Part shown: positions 1 through 10,420 of the stretch, in pieces
Numbering within the stretch: the stretch's first letter is position 1
How the letters are laid out: each line of letters starts with the position of its first letter
DNA from: Gamarada debralockiae
Lineage: Eukaryota > Ascomycota > Leotiomycetes > Helotiales > Hyphodiscaceae
NCBI GenBank assembly: GCA_002803225.1
Contig: NXFV01002039.1
Span: forward strand, 99,146 to 163,145
Length of the DNA stretch: 64,000 nt
Reading direction: 5' to 3'
Program-made: the position numbers and the translations under genes
Notes under the pieces: generated by a model
Database searches by the model: none
Told to the model about the DNA's origin: nothing
What the model saw: the letters and a program-made list of their open reading frames with translations, nothing else

Positions 1-2
1 TG

Positions 3-122
3 CATATGGGCATGGGTGACCCGTACCAGGGTTGGGACCTGCAGCAGCAGCATATTCAGGCTGAGGGTGGGGTGATGGTGAAGAGAGAGCCGAGATGGGA
101 GCAGAACTATCATCAAGTTTGA
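3..122 (+). CDS. 3' end of an unidentified protein-coding gene
   Basis: An open frame runs from the left edge to a TGA at 120-122 and gives about 39 residues. They are rich in Gln, Met and Gly, with a QQQ run and a charged tail ending in NYHQV. The composition resembles the disordered tail of a fungal regulatory protein, but no domain is present and the family is not recognisable. The 5' part lies outside the window. It could also be a chance frame; the good stop and biased composition favour coding. Confidence 0.45.
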   Translation, partial: HMGMGDPYQGWDLQQQHIQAEGGVMVKREPRWEQNYHQV

Positions 123-500
123 ATTTAGTAGGTCTTAAGTAGATGGTTGTGGGTAGAACTGACGTCTTGGTTCCTGAACAGCGATATGAGATTGAAAGGC
201 CTCAAGTAGATATTAAAATTAGTTCCTTGGCGTCAAATATTATTTCAATTTTGCATTCAGCGCCAGAAGGAGATCTTAGTACTCACTTGGAGCAAAGCTC
301 CCACGAGTATGTACAGCAATTATGTGATCGAAATATTGTGCAACCCTTTCTTTGTTTCTCCTACAGTCGTCTGTGTAATTCCTCAATACACTCCCCACAG
401 AATGACTGGACGCCAAGTGGCAACACTCAAGAGTTTCAGCCGTGAATCGCGCATTCGCGAATGTAACAATGGCTACCGTTCTCCTCCAAAACATGAAGCC
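123..500. other. Gene-free stretch
   Basis: Short overlapping open frames occur on both strands, but none has fungal coding character or a recognisable domain. It is probably the 3' flank shared by the left-edge gene and the BTB remnant that ends at 501. Confidence 0.5.
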
Positions 501-1062
501 TCATTGCTTTGGCAAGTTTTGACTGAATTTCGCGTTGCGGCTTGTGCTCGCCGACCATGACACCGCATCCTTAGCCACATGATAGTAGCGTGTCAACATG
601 GCTTCGACTGTGAGGTCCACTATCTTTCTTCGGAGAGCGGAGCCAACGCTGGTAGTTTTGTATGTAAAGTCAATGGCTTTCCCCACAACTAAGTTGTTAT
701 GCCTGTCAGCGCAAGACTCGAGTGCTTCTTTAGCGTCGTCAGCCAGAAACTCAGCCCCAAACTTATCAGCTAGAGACAAACACCTTGCAGCATTGAAGCT
801 ATTGCTCTCCGAGCCTTCGTGGACTTATGTATAGCGCAGGTGGTGATCCAGCCTCTCCTCAAAGGCCCAGTCAATTAGATATGCAAAAGTCGTTGGATCC
901 TCTTCTTTCAAGTGACTCTCCTTCTTGATAGCTTCCTTGAAATTGCCCTTGAGAGTAGCTCTGAAGTCGTCGACCCGTTCGCGAAGAAACTCTTCCGGTA
1001 GGATCCACAGCTTCTTCTCTGGTCCAACGAGAATCCTGACGGTCGCTCCTGAGGTGAATAAT
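501..1062 (-). pseudogene. BTB/POZ domain protein, broken by an in-frame stop
   Basis: Read on the minus strand from a splice-acceptor-like TAG at 1064-1062, the frame gives a typical fungal BTB core: a VRILVGPEKK strand, then LPEEFLRERVDDFRATL, then a Glu/Lys-rich loop and DWAFEERLDHH. A TAA at 825-827 interrupts it, after which the same frame continues with the usual second half (LADKFGAEFLADDAKEALES) to a stop at 501. Fungal BTB proteins of this type act in protein-protein interaction, often as Cullin-3 adaptors. The first exon was not found with confidence. Two other damaged BTB copies lie at 15.6-16.3 and 17.0-17.4 kb. An intron removing the stop is possible, but no convincing GT/AG pair surrounds it. 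Confidence 0.7.
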
Positions 1063-2548
1063 CTATGTTATACCACCAGAATGTTTGCACTTTCCAACTC
1101 TCCATATCACGTGATCAACGCCGCCTTTGCTCAGTGTTACTATTTTGTAGGTGCCTGAGGCTCTAAGCTTCAGCTGCACTTTCAGCTATACAGGCTGTAT
1201 ATCCTCAGCGTAGCAAGGTATTCAGCTTGATACGGACGGTTTTGCTGCTGGAATGCCCATAAAAGGAGCCTACCTCCCACCGTAGAATAGTAGTCAATTC
1301 AGTGCGTTTTCCAGAATCATACATTGCAATCACATGACCTATAACCGTAGCCTGTTTTCGCAACACTCAGGCTCGGCTCAGGTCTGCTAAGGGACTGCTA
1401 AGGGACTGCTCAAAGACTACTCAGGGACCACTCAGGGACTACTCAGGGCTACTGCAGGTCTGCCTACCCTCTTTACACGACGAGGCCGCAAAAGTGACTC
1501 AAATATTGAAATTTAATCCTTTAGACTACTTCCTTCACCATTTTCAACACGAACACATTAAGTGTAGATTATTCTATAAATACCAAGTCTGAGTTTTCTC
1601 CAATTGTCATTCGATATTGGGTTCTAATATTATTTTCGCTCTTTAAACCTCTTCCTTTATATTTAGGTTTTACTTCCTTCTTTAAAGAGTTAATAAGTAA
1701 TATATACTTCACTTTACTTAATTCACGTGCCTTTTCTTATTCTTTTAAGGTTGTGACTTCTCTCTTTAATATTATAAATATTGCCTAACTTAAAGTTTCT
1801 CACTAACGTCTATCCCTGCGTGCCGAAAAAAACGATAGGTACTTTGACTTGAAATGTCTTAAAATCTATACACACCTTAATATCTTTTATAATTTTTTAT
1901 AAGTTATATTCCATGGCCACTCCCGGATACCCTAAACCCCTCCTACTAGAAAATCACGTTCGTATTATCGCCCTCACGCTTGATTTACAAAGAGTCTCCT
2001 TTTATAGCATAACAGGGTTCCTCTACTACAGCTTTATCACCGAGCTTATAATATCCCTAATACTTATAAAGGGGTCTTATCCGAGCTCTAAGGCCTCATA
2101 CCTATGCAGGAAATCATCATTAGTCTTGTGGCTACTGTGACGCGCAAATTCATACATGATCGCCACGCGGATCTGTACCTCGGATCGAAGCGACGGACGA
2201 TTTGGTTAGTGCGAAACAACCCCATAATATTTACGCTATTATTTCAATTATGAAGCCTTAGGCATAAAGGGCCAATAGTGGCTGGGAATACTGTGGTGCC
2301 TGGTGCGCCACATCCAGCTTAGTAATGACTTCAATGCCTGGCGTAGTTGGTCCAGGCACCAAAATCGCAAACAAAATCTTGAACATAACAGACCCAGCAT
2401 CCAAGTCTGACAAGATAAACCACCAATCAACTTATCCTGACTCTACTAAGCCGTGCTGTGAACCACCTTCCTTTGCTTCTCAGAGGACTTAGTTCGTCAG
2501 CTCTGCAATCCTCTTTTGGTCCTTCTCTTTTCTAACTGTGGCCTTGTC
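1063..2548. other. AT-rich gene-free stretch
   Basis: 1500-1910 is strongly A+T rich with many TpA steps and no coding signal. 1913-2140 contains a short frame starting MATPGYPKP with no recognisable family. 2250-2545 on the minus strand looks like decayed coding sequence of unknown origin downstream of the NLR pseudogene. A short degenerate repeat at 1363-1462 is listed separately. Confidence 0.5.
1363..1462. repeat. Degenerate GCTCAGG / CTCAGGGAC short tandem array
   Basis: About ten imperfect repeats of CTCAGG-type words occur (GCTCAGG, CTAAGGGACTG, CTCAGGGACTA). The same GCTCAGG word recurs in clusters near 12.95 kb and around the Tc1 element at 58.2-59.8 kb. No coding role is visible. 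Confidence 0.6.
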
Positions 2549-5500
2549 CTATTTAAACTTTAATAATGATACGTTACCAGACACGCTCCCTAGAGCAACA
2601 ATGTTCCTACGAACAGCAGCGTACCCCGGCCGATATTCGAGAGGGAGCCAAAGCACTATTTCCTTCTTCCTGGTTATCCACTTACCCTTGACGAATATAT
2701 CGGGTAGAAGATGCATTTGAGAAGGAGTTCCACCAGGGGTAAATGATAGGAAATGTAATACTCCCCTATTAGTGTTGAGGAATGTCCTATCATCGGAGAG
2801 TGAAAGCTTTGTAGGGAGGACATCAATACCGAAGACCTGAAGCCCCTCTCCTGTCTTAGCGTTCCATAGTCTAATCGTCATATCACTCGATGCCGATATC
2901 AGTAGATTACCATCCGGCGAGAAGGCCACAGTATCAACAGTGTCCGAATGGCTTGTGAACGTCTGTAGTGCCAGTCCGGTATCGATATCCCATATATTTA
3001 CTGTACAATCATCTGATGCCGATGCAAGTAGTCTACCGTCCGGCGAGAAGGCGACTGCTCCGATACCCTGCAAATGAGCATCACGCTTCTTGTACTGCCT
3101 TGTGACCACATCCCGTAGGAAGAGTTCACCGTTCCTCGAGCCCGACGCCAGATACCTGCTATCTAGTGAGAAGGCCACAGTAAGGACGTCATCCGAATGC
3201 CCCCGGAACGTCTGGAGTTCCGCGCCAGTGCCAGTATCCCACAGCCTTACTATACAATCAGCCGATACCGACGCTATTGATTTACTATCCGGCGAAAACG
3301 CTACAGCTAAAACCCAGGCATTATGACCTTCGAGCGTCTGCCGTGCCATCCCTGTACTCGTATCCCATAGCCTAACTGTCCCGTCCCACGATACCGATAC
3401 TAGTAGCTTACCATCCGGCGAGAAGGCAATATCCGTGACTTGACTGTTATGGCCTACCTTACGTGTCTGGCGTAATGCTACCATGCCGACGTCCCATAGC
3501 TTAACCGTATTAGCATCTGATACGGACGCTAGGAGCTTACCGTCTGGTGAGAAGGTTATTTTATTAACCGATATCGGATCGCCAATATCGAGTATCTGTA
3601 GGAGCGCCCCGGTATAAACGTCCTATAACTTGATCGACTAGTCAACCGACGCCGAAGCTAGTAGCTTGCCATCTGGCGAGAAGCTAACATCATTGACTAA
3701 GGGGTAGAATTGCGTGACCGGATTGATATTGTGTTTGAGAGTTTGCAGGACCTCTCCTGTATCATAATCCCATAGCTTAATCTAGTCGTCCGACGCTGAT
3801 GCTAGCAGCTTACTGTCTAGTGAGAAGGCCACGGCCGAAACCTTGCTCGGATAGCCCTCGAGTATTTGCACCGCCGATTCCAAACTAGTAACATCCTATA
3901 GCTTGACTATCTAGTCGTTCGATACTAACGCCAGTCGCTTACCATCTGGCGAGAAGGCAATATTCTGGACAAAGGGATCTTTTATTATATTCGGGGAGAG
4001 ATCGTCCGTGGCCGAGGCTACAAAGGCCATAGCTAGATTGAAATAGTTCTCGAGCGTCTGCAGTACCTCTCTCGTACTAGCATCCCATATAACCGTAAAG
4101 TCATCCGATACTGATGCTAGCAGCTTGCCGTCTAGTGAGAAGGCCACCGCCGAAACCGCGCTCGGGTATCTCTCAAGCGTCTGCAAAAACGATCCTATAC
4201 TAGTAGTATCCCATAGCTTGACCGTCTAGTCGCTCGATGCTGATACTAGAAGCTTACCGTCCGGCGAGAAGGCTACATCATTAACCCATTTCGAATAGCC
4301 CTCGAGAGTCTGTACCGCTGCCCCTGTACTCACATTCCATAGTCTAACTATCCAGTCATATGATGCGGATGCCAGCAGACGACCGTCTGGCGCGAAAGCT
4401 ACGGCCGAAACCTCGCTCGAGTAGCCCTCGAGTGTCTGTAGCAAAGTATTCCAATCCTCTTCGACATCGGATAACCTTTATAACGATTTAGGTATCCTGT
4501 CTTCGAACTGCTTCCTTACCATGCTCTTTACTAGCGCAAAGATAAGTACACTAGAATATGCTTGCAGAGGAGCCTGCTTAATCGCTAGCCGAGCGTAGAG
4601 GGCGAACCGCTTTATATCGCGTATAAACGTATGCAAATCAGGACTTTCATTAACCTAAAGACAAGTTAATTGGACTCCTATAATAATAGATAGATAGCTT
4701 ACTAGAATGTGAGCCTCTAAGGACAATATTGCTTGAATCCCTTCTGACGTCTTGCCTATCTACCCAAGCGCCTCAAGCTAGTATAGTAGATGAGCTTGCA
4801 GAAACCAGCGAGCTTCCTCGTCATTGTAAACCTGAGAACTACTCCTTTGCAGATGCTGGACCCAGTATAGGCATGTATATTAAACTTCGGGCGGAAGGCA
4901 TTTCTTAATCTAACTGCTCTTAATTTGGCAGGCTTGACTATCTGGAGCATGTATTTCGCAAATGTCCTTCTTGAGTGTCTGGGACATTAGCTGTATACAG
5001 CCAGTAGCTAATATCTGGTGTGCCTCCTTCTTATCTACCCAGAAATCCTTATATCGATCTCTGTTGAGGAGGAAGTCGCGAAATAAAGGGTAGTGTAGGC
5101 GGAGAAAACTAGTAATATCCTTTGGAACCTCTAAGATGGCTTATAGTCTCGCGAGCGTCTGCGTAACCTGTGTTCTAGAGATGCTAATTACCTTTGCTAG
5201 CGAGGCAGCCGGAAGCAGGGATAATAAGATAATAATGCTTCCGAGAATTCTTCGTTGTCTTGTATATAACTGTACTTTCTCCGGTGGTCTAAAACTATTA
5301 GGTATAGAGCTTTGGAGTATAGTAAGATATATTTGGTCGAGATGTTGCTCCGGCGTACCTTCGAAGCCAGTGCCCTTAAGAATCTCATCAAGCCTGTCTT
5401 TAGCAAACTCTTGGCCTTCGTTTATAAATCGACAAGCAGTAGCAGCCCAGATAAACAAGCCACTTGATTTATATACCAGCTGTCTTAGAACCATTTCGCC

Positions 5501-7106
5501 TGGCCAGTTTGCTCTAAGACTCCACTCCTGCCTAATTGTCCCTAGATTGTATTCTAGGAATAGAGAGATATCATGGTTAATAATCGTAGGTAGTACGTTA
5601 TGAAGTACAAAGTCCTGGTGTTGGGTGTCAGGGATTTGGGAAAAGCTATATCGTATTGGGATTTCAGGTCTACTTGTTAAAAAGACTCGAAGTCGTACTG
5701 TCTTTAGTGATCGAGCTTCAGCTAAGAGTTATAAAATCATCCGAATATACTCATCTTTGTCGCACTCATCCAGCGCATCGATTACTAACACGTAAGAGGA
5801 CGAAGACGAGCCGCTACTAAGCTTTGATAATAGGAATAGGACAAGCTGGCTCCACTAGTTATAGAAGGACTGGCTTGTAATATCTTTGCGGTTGGAAATA
5901 GCATCACAAATGTAGTATCGAAGAGACAGTATGTTGTTTGCGAGCTGCACGGCAATACTTGTAAAAAACTTGCCGGCATAGCTCATATCTCCGCCACCTT
6001 TTGAGAAAAAGAAGCTAGTCCCAAGGCGCTCTTTCTTATAGTATCTCTGGGCAATAGTCCGTGCAATTGTTGATTTCCCGGTGCCGGCTAAGCCTTTGAG
6101 CCAGAATATGTACCGCCTATCTTCTCTATCAGCCCAGTCGCATATCTCTTGTAGCAGGTCAACTCGGGTATCGGGAAGGCAGGTACGATCTTGTTGGCGG
6201 TCGAATGAATTGAACGCCGCCCCTACAGCGGATAGAAGACGGTCGAGGTCTAGGTTAAGGGATTAGCGCTCCTTTTGATTACTCTATAAGATAAGGTGTA
6301 ATATCAAATATTTGGAACTTACCCTTTAAAGATATGTCTCCTTCCTCGCAGAGCCGTTTAAACGCTTTGTCCTTTAAAGGTTTGTTAATCTCCTCTCGGA
6401 GCCGCTCTAACGCTTTCTCTCCCCTCTCGCCGTAGAGGAGAGGGATCTGGATATCAAAAATACTAAATAGCGAGTATACCTTGTCTTCTTCGCGCGTAGT
6501 CTGACGATTCTCTCCCCACAAAAATCGGTTATCGACGTCGAACTGAGATAGAGGGGTTCCTCGAAGCGCCGTGATAGGAATTTTCGTTATCTCGTGGATT
6601 TGTCGCTCTAAAGCTCTCTTATCACCGAGCCGCTCGTCTTCTCGGGAGAAGAATTCCACTAAATCCGGGGCAAGAAGCTCTTGAAGGGTCTAACCGCGTG
6701 TAAACCATCTGCTTCCCCGAAAAGCTGATTCCTAAGTATACTCGGAGAACCGATCGCTGGCTTTCCGCTTCCTTGCCTAAATATCCGATAGATAAACGTA
6801 ACATTTGGCCGTAATCTAGTACTAGCGAAACATTGAGTTGATAGCCTCCTGAAGCTCAGTGCTGCTTGACTTGTCGATACAGCAAGTGTCTACCTAGAAG
6901 TACTATAAGCTATCGCGTCTAGCCTGTTCTCCGCAGAATCGGACCTTGTTAAAACCCGTCTTGCTCGTTCCCTTCCCCTCTATTATGTCCTTGAAGGTGA
7001 CCTCCTCCGGTCCCTATGTATGTGAGAGTATAGTATATCGGGGGATGTTGTCGAGGAACTGCGTTAGGCTGAACTCGCCATTGTTGTTGTATTGTAGTAG
7101 GCGCAT
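2549..7106 (-). pseudogene. HET-NACHT-WD40 receptor (HET-E/HET-D type), inactivated by nonsense transitions
   Basis: ATG at 7106. Exon 1 (7106-6323) is a HET domain with the LSHT..GPEEVTF, VDTCCIDK and TTREEDKVYSLFSIF blocks. A GTAAGT donor at 6322 and a TAG acceptor at 6250 give a 73-nt intron in the right phase. Exon 2 (6249-2549) carries a NACHT NTPase (Walker A GLAGTGKST near 6.09 kb, Walker B VLVIDALDEC near 5.78 kb), the usual helical linker, then a row of WD40 repeats (LASASxD, VAFSPDGKLL) and the family's normal C-terminus. Length would be about 1,494 codons, full length for the family. At least fifteen TAG/TAA codons interrupt it; those examined lie at positions where relatives have Trp or Gln, for example TAG at 7014-7016 and 6690-6692. 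Relatives are STAND immune-type receptors controlling heterokaryon incompatibility. This copy cannot make full-length protein without recoding. The C-terminal WD40 part (3484-2549) is open for 311 codons. Confidence 0.88.
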
Positions 7107-8106
7107 TATTTAGATAGGATCTGATAGAATCTCTGAACTAAAGATTGTGGATAAATAGTTCTCGTAGGATCGATCTACATGTATTTGTTGAGTTAGGAGT
7201 ACAGGTTCAGTCGAGGTTGTACTCGTACGGCTCAGCTGAACGACAGCCTCGCAGCATGGTGTGGTTTGTGCATCATCGCTACGAGCGGCGCCAGACCAGC
7301 TACAGAAGATCATAGCGGCTGTTTATACTATTTCGAGCGAGCTATGCATCGTTTTTCTGTCACTAGGGCCATTCTAGTGGTGAGGTAAGGAACCTGTACA
7401 TTAGTATGTAGGCACGCGGCTGCACAAACGTAAAAGTGGGTAATATATCAAGGAGGCCAGAATATAGCCATAGTTATCCTTTCGGGGTCACTCATAAAGC
7501 ATTACCTTATTACGGATATAGAGATGGGGATAGGGATTAGAACGATTGAGTAGCAGCTCTGTGCAAAAGCAGATAAGTACGTGGCTGATTATAGAACCTT
7601 CTAGAATAACGCCATACTCTCACGTGACATCTATATAATGCGCAGTAAAATACGACTAGTGTGGCTGGTAAATACAAAATTAAGCAAGGGCGATAAATCC
7701 TTCCTCGCTTATTAAGATCCTTGGCATTTTATATACCTCCCCTTTTGTCCGGATTAATCCGGCAGGCAAGTTTCCTTGTGCTCTATGTCTTTAAACCTTA
7801 GAGCTATATTTAAACTTAATAGAAGATCTATACTATAGCCCCGAATTTTGGGGATATATCAATAGCTATAATAGAGCAGGGGGTAATAGCTATAGCAGCT
7901 TTTAACGCTATCAACAGGACGATTGATAGTATAGCCAAACTATAGTATTTTTCTGACTGTAAGTCAAGCCCCTTATAGAGAAATGGCTAAAGAACAATAG
8001 CAGACTAATTATAACTTTATATATTTACGCGGTGGAGATTTAAGACCCCTAAACCATGTGGGCTTTTCGGCACACAGGGTTTTTCGGCACGCAGGGATAG
8101 ACGTTA
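7107..8106. other. AT-rich intergenic stretch
   Basis: Upstream of the NLR pseudogene and downstream of the HET gene. It is rich in TA-type words (CTATAGC, AATAGCTATA) between 7.6 and 8.0 kb, with no gene. A short duplicated word, TTTTTCGGCACxCAGGG, occurs twice at about 8064-8098 just beyond the HET stop. Confidence 0.5.
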
Positions 8107-10227
8107 CTATCCAAGGCGAATTTCCTGCCACGCCTTCACTATTTGTGGACGGTTCCGTGACCAGACGGGCGTCCCGCGGTTTTCGGCGTGTTCCCAAACA
8201 CCATCCGCACTATACATTTTATAATTTGAATGAGTGACCCAGCCAAATCCAACCCGTTCCATCCTATCCTCCACCTTAGAGACAACCAAAAGCGCAGGGC
8301 CACGAAAAAGAATTCGCTTGCTGTGCAAATTCGGCTCGTGATCAACTAAATGGATCCCCAGATACTCCTTATCAGGTGAAAACTTTTCCTTCGTCGTCGC
8401 AGGAAACTCCCAAAGAAGATGGCCCCCATCTTCTAGTTCAACTCTGGCTCGGCAAAAAATTCTATTCGCATCGCGTCTATCCAATTGTGTATATTCCAGA
8501 AATTTTACACGTGTCGTCCAAGCAGAAATGATGATATATTGAGATATAGCCGTGCAGTCGCTGAGTTTATTATAGGATGCATGAAAAGTAGGCCATTCCA
8601 TGACTTGGCCGTCACACAGTTCAAATTTCACTTGGAATCCTGCATCGATCCAAACCGTGTCCTTATCAGTATGTTCCCAGTTGACGAGACCAAACCAACC
8701 AGTCCAGGACCAACTTGGGAAGCCCGGACGTCTGTGGGATGGTGCAGGGTTTCGTCTCCAGGGTGGCTCCCATATATTCCGATCTTTTAGATCCCAACAG
8801 AGGCCCAAGGCAAAACCAATTGGAGAATTCCAAAGAGAAGATTCTCCTTTTCTATCAATTTGACGTTTCATCCCTACAGGTTGAGGCAAGATTGGCACAC
8901 CAAAGAGGTGACGAACTCCATGGATGCTTTGTTCATAAGCTCGTAGGATGCCAAGGATACCATTGAGAATATCGGACGGGTTCGTAAGGAACTTCGTTGA
9001 GTACTCTTCAATGCGGCTGAGAATCTCCCACGGGCTACTGCCAACTCCTCTCGGGAACTGCCCGATGTTATTACCAGCGCAAAAGGGCTTCTTAAACATC
9101 TGAAGAGATTTAGTGTGCATGCTGCGTAAAGGGAAGTCAAGCGCCTCGCAGCAGTGCATGCCGTAGCATTCGTAGTACACTTGCTCGTCCGTGAAGACCA
9201 GCCGCCTTCTAGACAACAGTGCTTCTTGGTATGTCCAACCTCTATCCATCCACGTAGAGCCCTCAATATGGTATCGTGGATCCATGAGTGATGAGACCAG
9301 GAGGTGTCTTCCAACTTGTGCATAGCCCTGAGCGATTCGTGGTCGTTCCCCCGCTCCAGGCAGTCCATACGTCGGGTCTTTTCCCAGTGCCACAATTGTA
9401 ATCTCAGAGTTCTGATAAATGAGGTCCATTTTGCGTACCTGTGCAGAGACCTCATCTGGAATGAGTTGATTGATGCAGTATCGATCGATCCAGAGATAGC
9501 GAAAACCAAGCTTCCGTGTAACAGTGATGGAATCCCGAATAGTAGATGGTAACTCTTTCGGCAATGACTCTAAATACTCGGTCGGTCCTGAACTTGGTCC
9601 CCATCGGTAGCTTAATGTCACATACGGGTGATGTGTCGCTGGAACAATATTACTAGTATTGCAGTCAATCAATTTCATGAAAGGCACCGAAGGAGATTTC
9701 TTGACAGCACAGGATTTGGTATGCATCTCGTTACATAAACGCAACCAGCTTCTTAGTAATTCGAAGTTGATGAAGCTCGATTTTAGCCTGCGAACAACGG
9801 CTGCGTCTTTCTGGTGAGGAACAAGGAAAGGACCCTTTGGATCGAGACCCAGCATATTTATGTCGACTGATTGCCAACCCATCTGCAACTTGTTGCTAGA
9901 ATAAAATCGCAATTCGTGAGATCCACCGGCGAAAATTTCTGCGGTCGCTAGCCAGCGACACAGAGAGCAGGAATCGATATTCCACTTCGGATTTCGGCCC
10001 AGTTTCTTGACCAATTGACCACGGAAAGTAGGGCTCTTTTTTGACAAGGCAGTATCAATGTCAATTGTTGCGCATCTCTCGCAGACGCTATCGACCGCCT
10101 GTCTGGTGCCAGTTTCTGAGTGTTTTGACCGTTGTTTTGGGGAATTTGTGAGCATGCTTGAGCCGTTGTTGGTTATGTCCGCTCCATTTGCCCGTTTTCG
10201 TTTCCTTCGTGCCAATGGTTGGTCCAT
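8107..10227 (-). CDS. HET domain protein (heterokaryon incompatibility type), intact
   Basis: Single open frame of 706 codons from ATG at 10227 (MDQPLARRKRKR); an in-frame ATG at 10377 would add 50 residues, but the basic start fits better. A paired CxxC (about residues 49-52 and 87-90) precedes the HET domain. HET motifs are YVTLSYRWG at about 202-210, RKLGFRYLWIDRYCINQ at about 238-254, and a DRGWTYQEALLS block downstream. HET proteins trigger growth arrest or cell death on non-self fusion or act in related recognition; this gene's partner is unknown. It has no stops or frameshifts, in contrast to the dead HET-NACHT-WD40 gene 1 kb away. The Fot1-type transposon sits 194 bp upstream of the chosen ATG and could affect the promoter. 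The family call is firm; the specific function is not known. Confidence 0.88.
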   Translation of the reverse strand: MDQPLARRKRKRANGADITNNGSSMLTNSPKQRSKHSETGTRQAVDSVCERCATIDIDTALSKKSPTFRGQLVKKLGRNPKWNIDSCSLCRWLATAEIFAGGSHELRFYSSNKLQMGWQSVDINMLGLDPKGPFLVPHQKDAAVVRRLKSSFINFELLRSWLRLCNEMHTKSCAVKKSPSVPFMKLIDCNTSNIVPATHHPYVTLSYRWGPSSGPTEYLESLPKELPSTIRDSITVTRKLGFRYLWIDRYCINQLIPDEVSAQVRKMDLIYQNSEITIVALGKDPTYGLPGAGERPRIAQGYAQVGRHLLVSSLMDPRYHIEGSTWMDRGWTYQEALLSRRRLVFTDEQVYYECYGMHCCEALDFPLRSMHTKSLQMFKKPFCAGNNIGQFPRGVGSSPWEILSRIEEYSTKFLTNPSDILNGILGILRAYEQSIHGVRHLFGVPILPQPVGMKRQIDRKGESSLWNSPIGFALGLCWDLKDRNIWEPPWRRNPAPSHRRPGFPSWSWTGWFGLVNWEHTDKDTVWIDAGFQVKFELCDGQVMEWPTFHASYNKLSDCTAISQYIIISAWTTRVKFLEYTQLDRRDANRIFCRARVELEDGGHLLWEFPATTKEKFSPDKEYLGIHLVDHEPNLHSKRILFRGPALLVVSKVEDRMERVGFGWVTHSNYKMYSADGVWEHAENRGTPVWSRNRPQIVKAWQEIRLG

Positions 10228-10420
10228 GACCAAAGAAGACAGGCAGCGGGTGTTGTAAAATGAGGAACACGAAGTAAATGTCCCATGGATAAAGGGCCGT
10301 AGTAGTGACTGCAACGTGACTAGGAGCAGTAAGTTCGCGCAACTCTTATAGAATATGAGCTTGGGACTTGTGAACACTGCCTTGATTGCGCTAATGTGTT
10401 GGCGGTAAATGATTGGAGTA

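Noticed and set aside
6250..6322. Frameshift between the HET and NACHT parts of the NLR gene
   Set aside because: A GTAAGT donor and CCTAG acceptor in the correct phase explain the frame change as a 73-nt intron.
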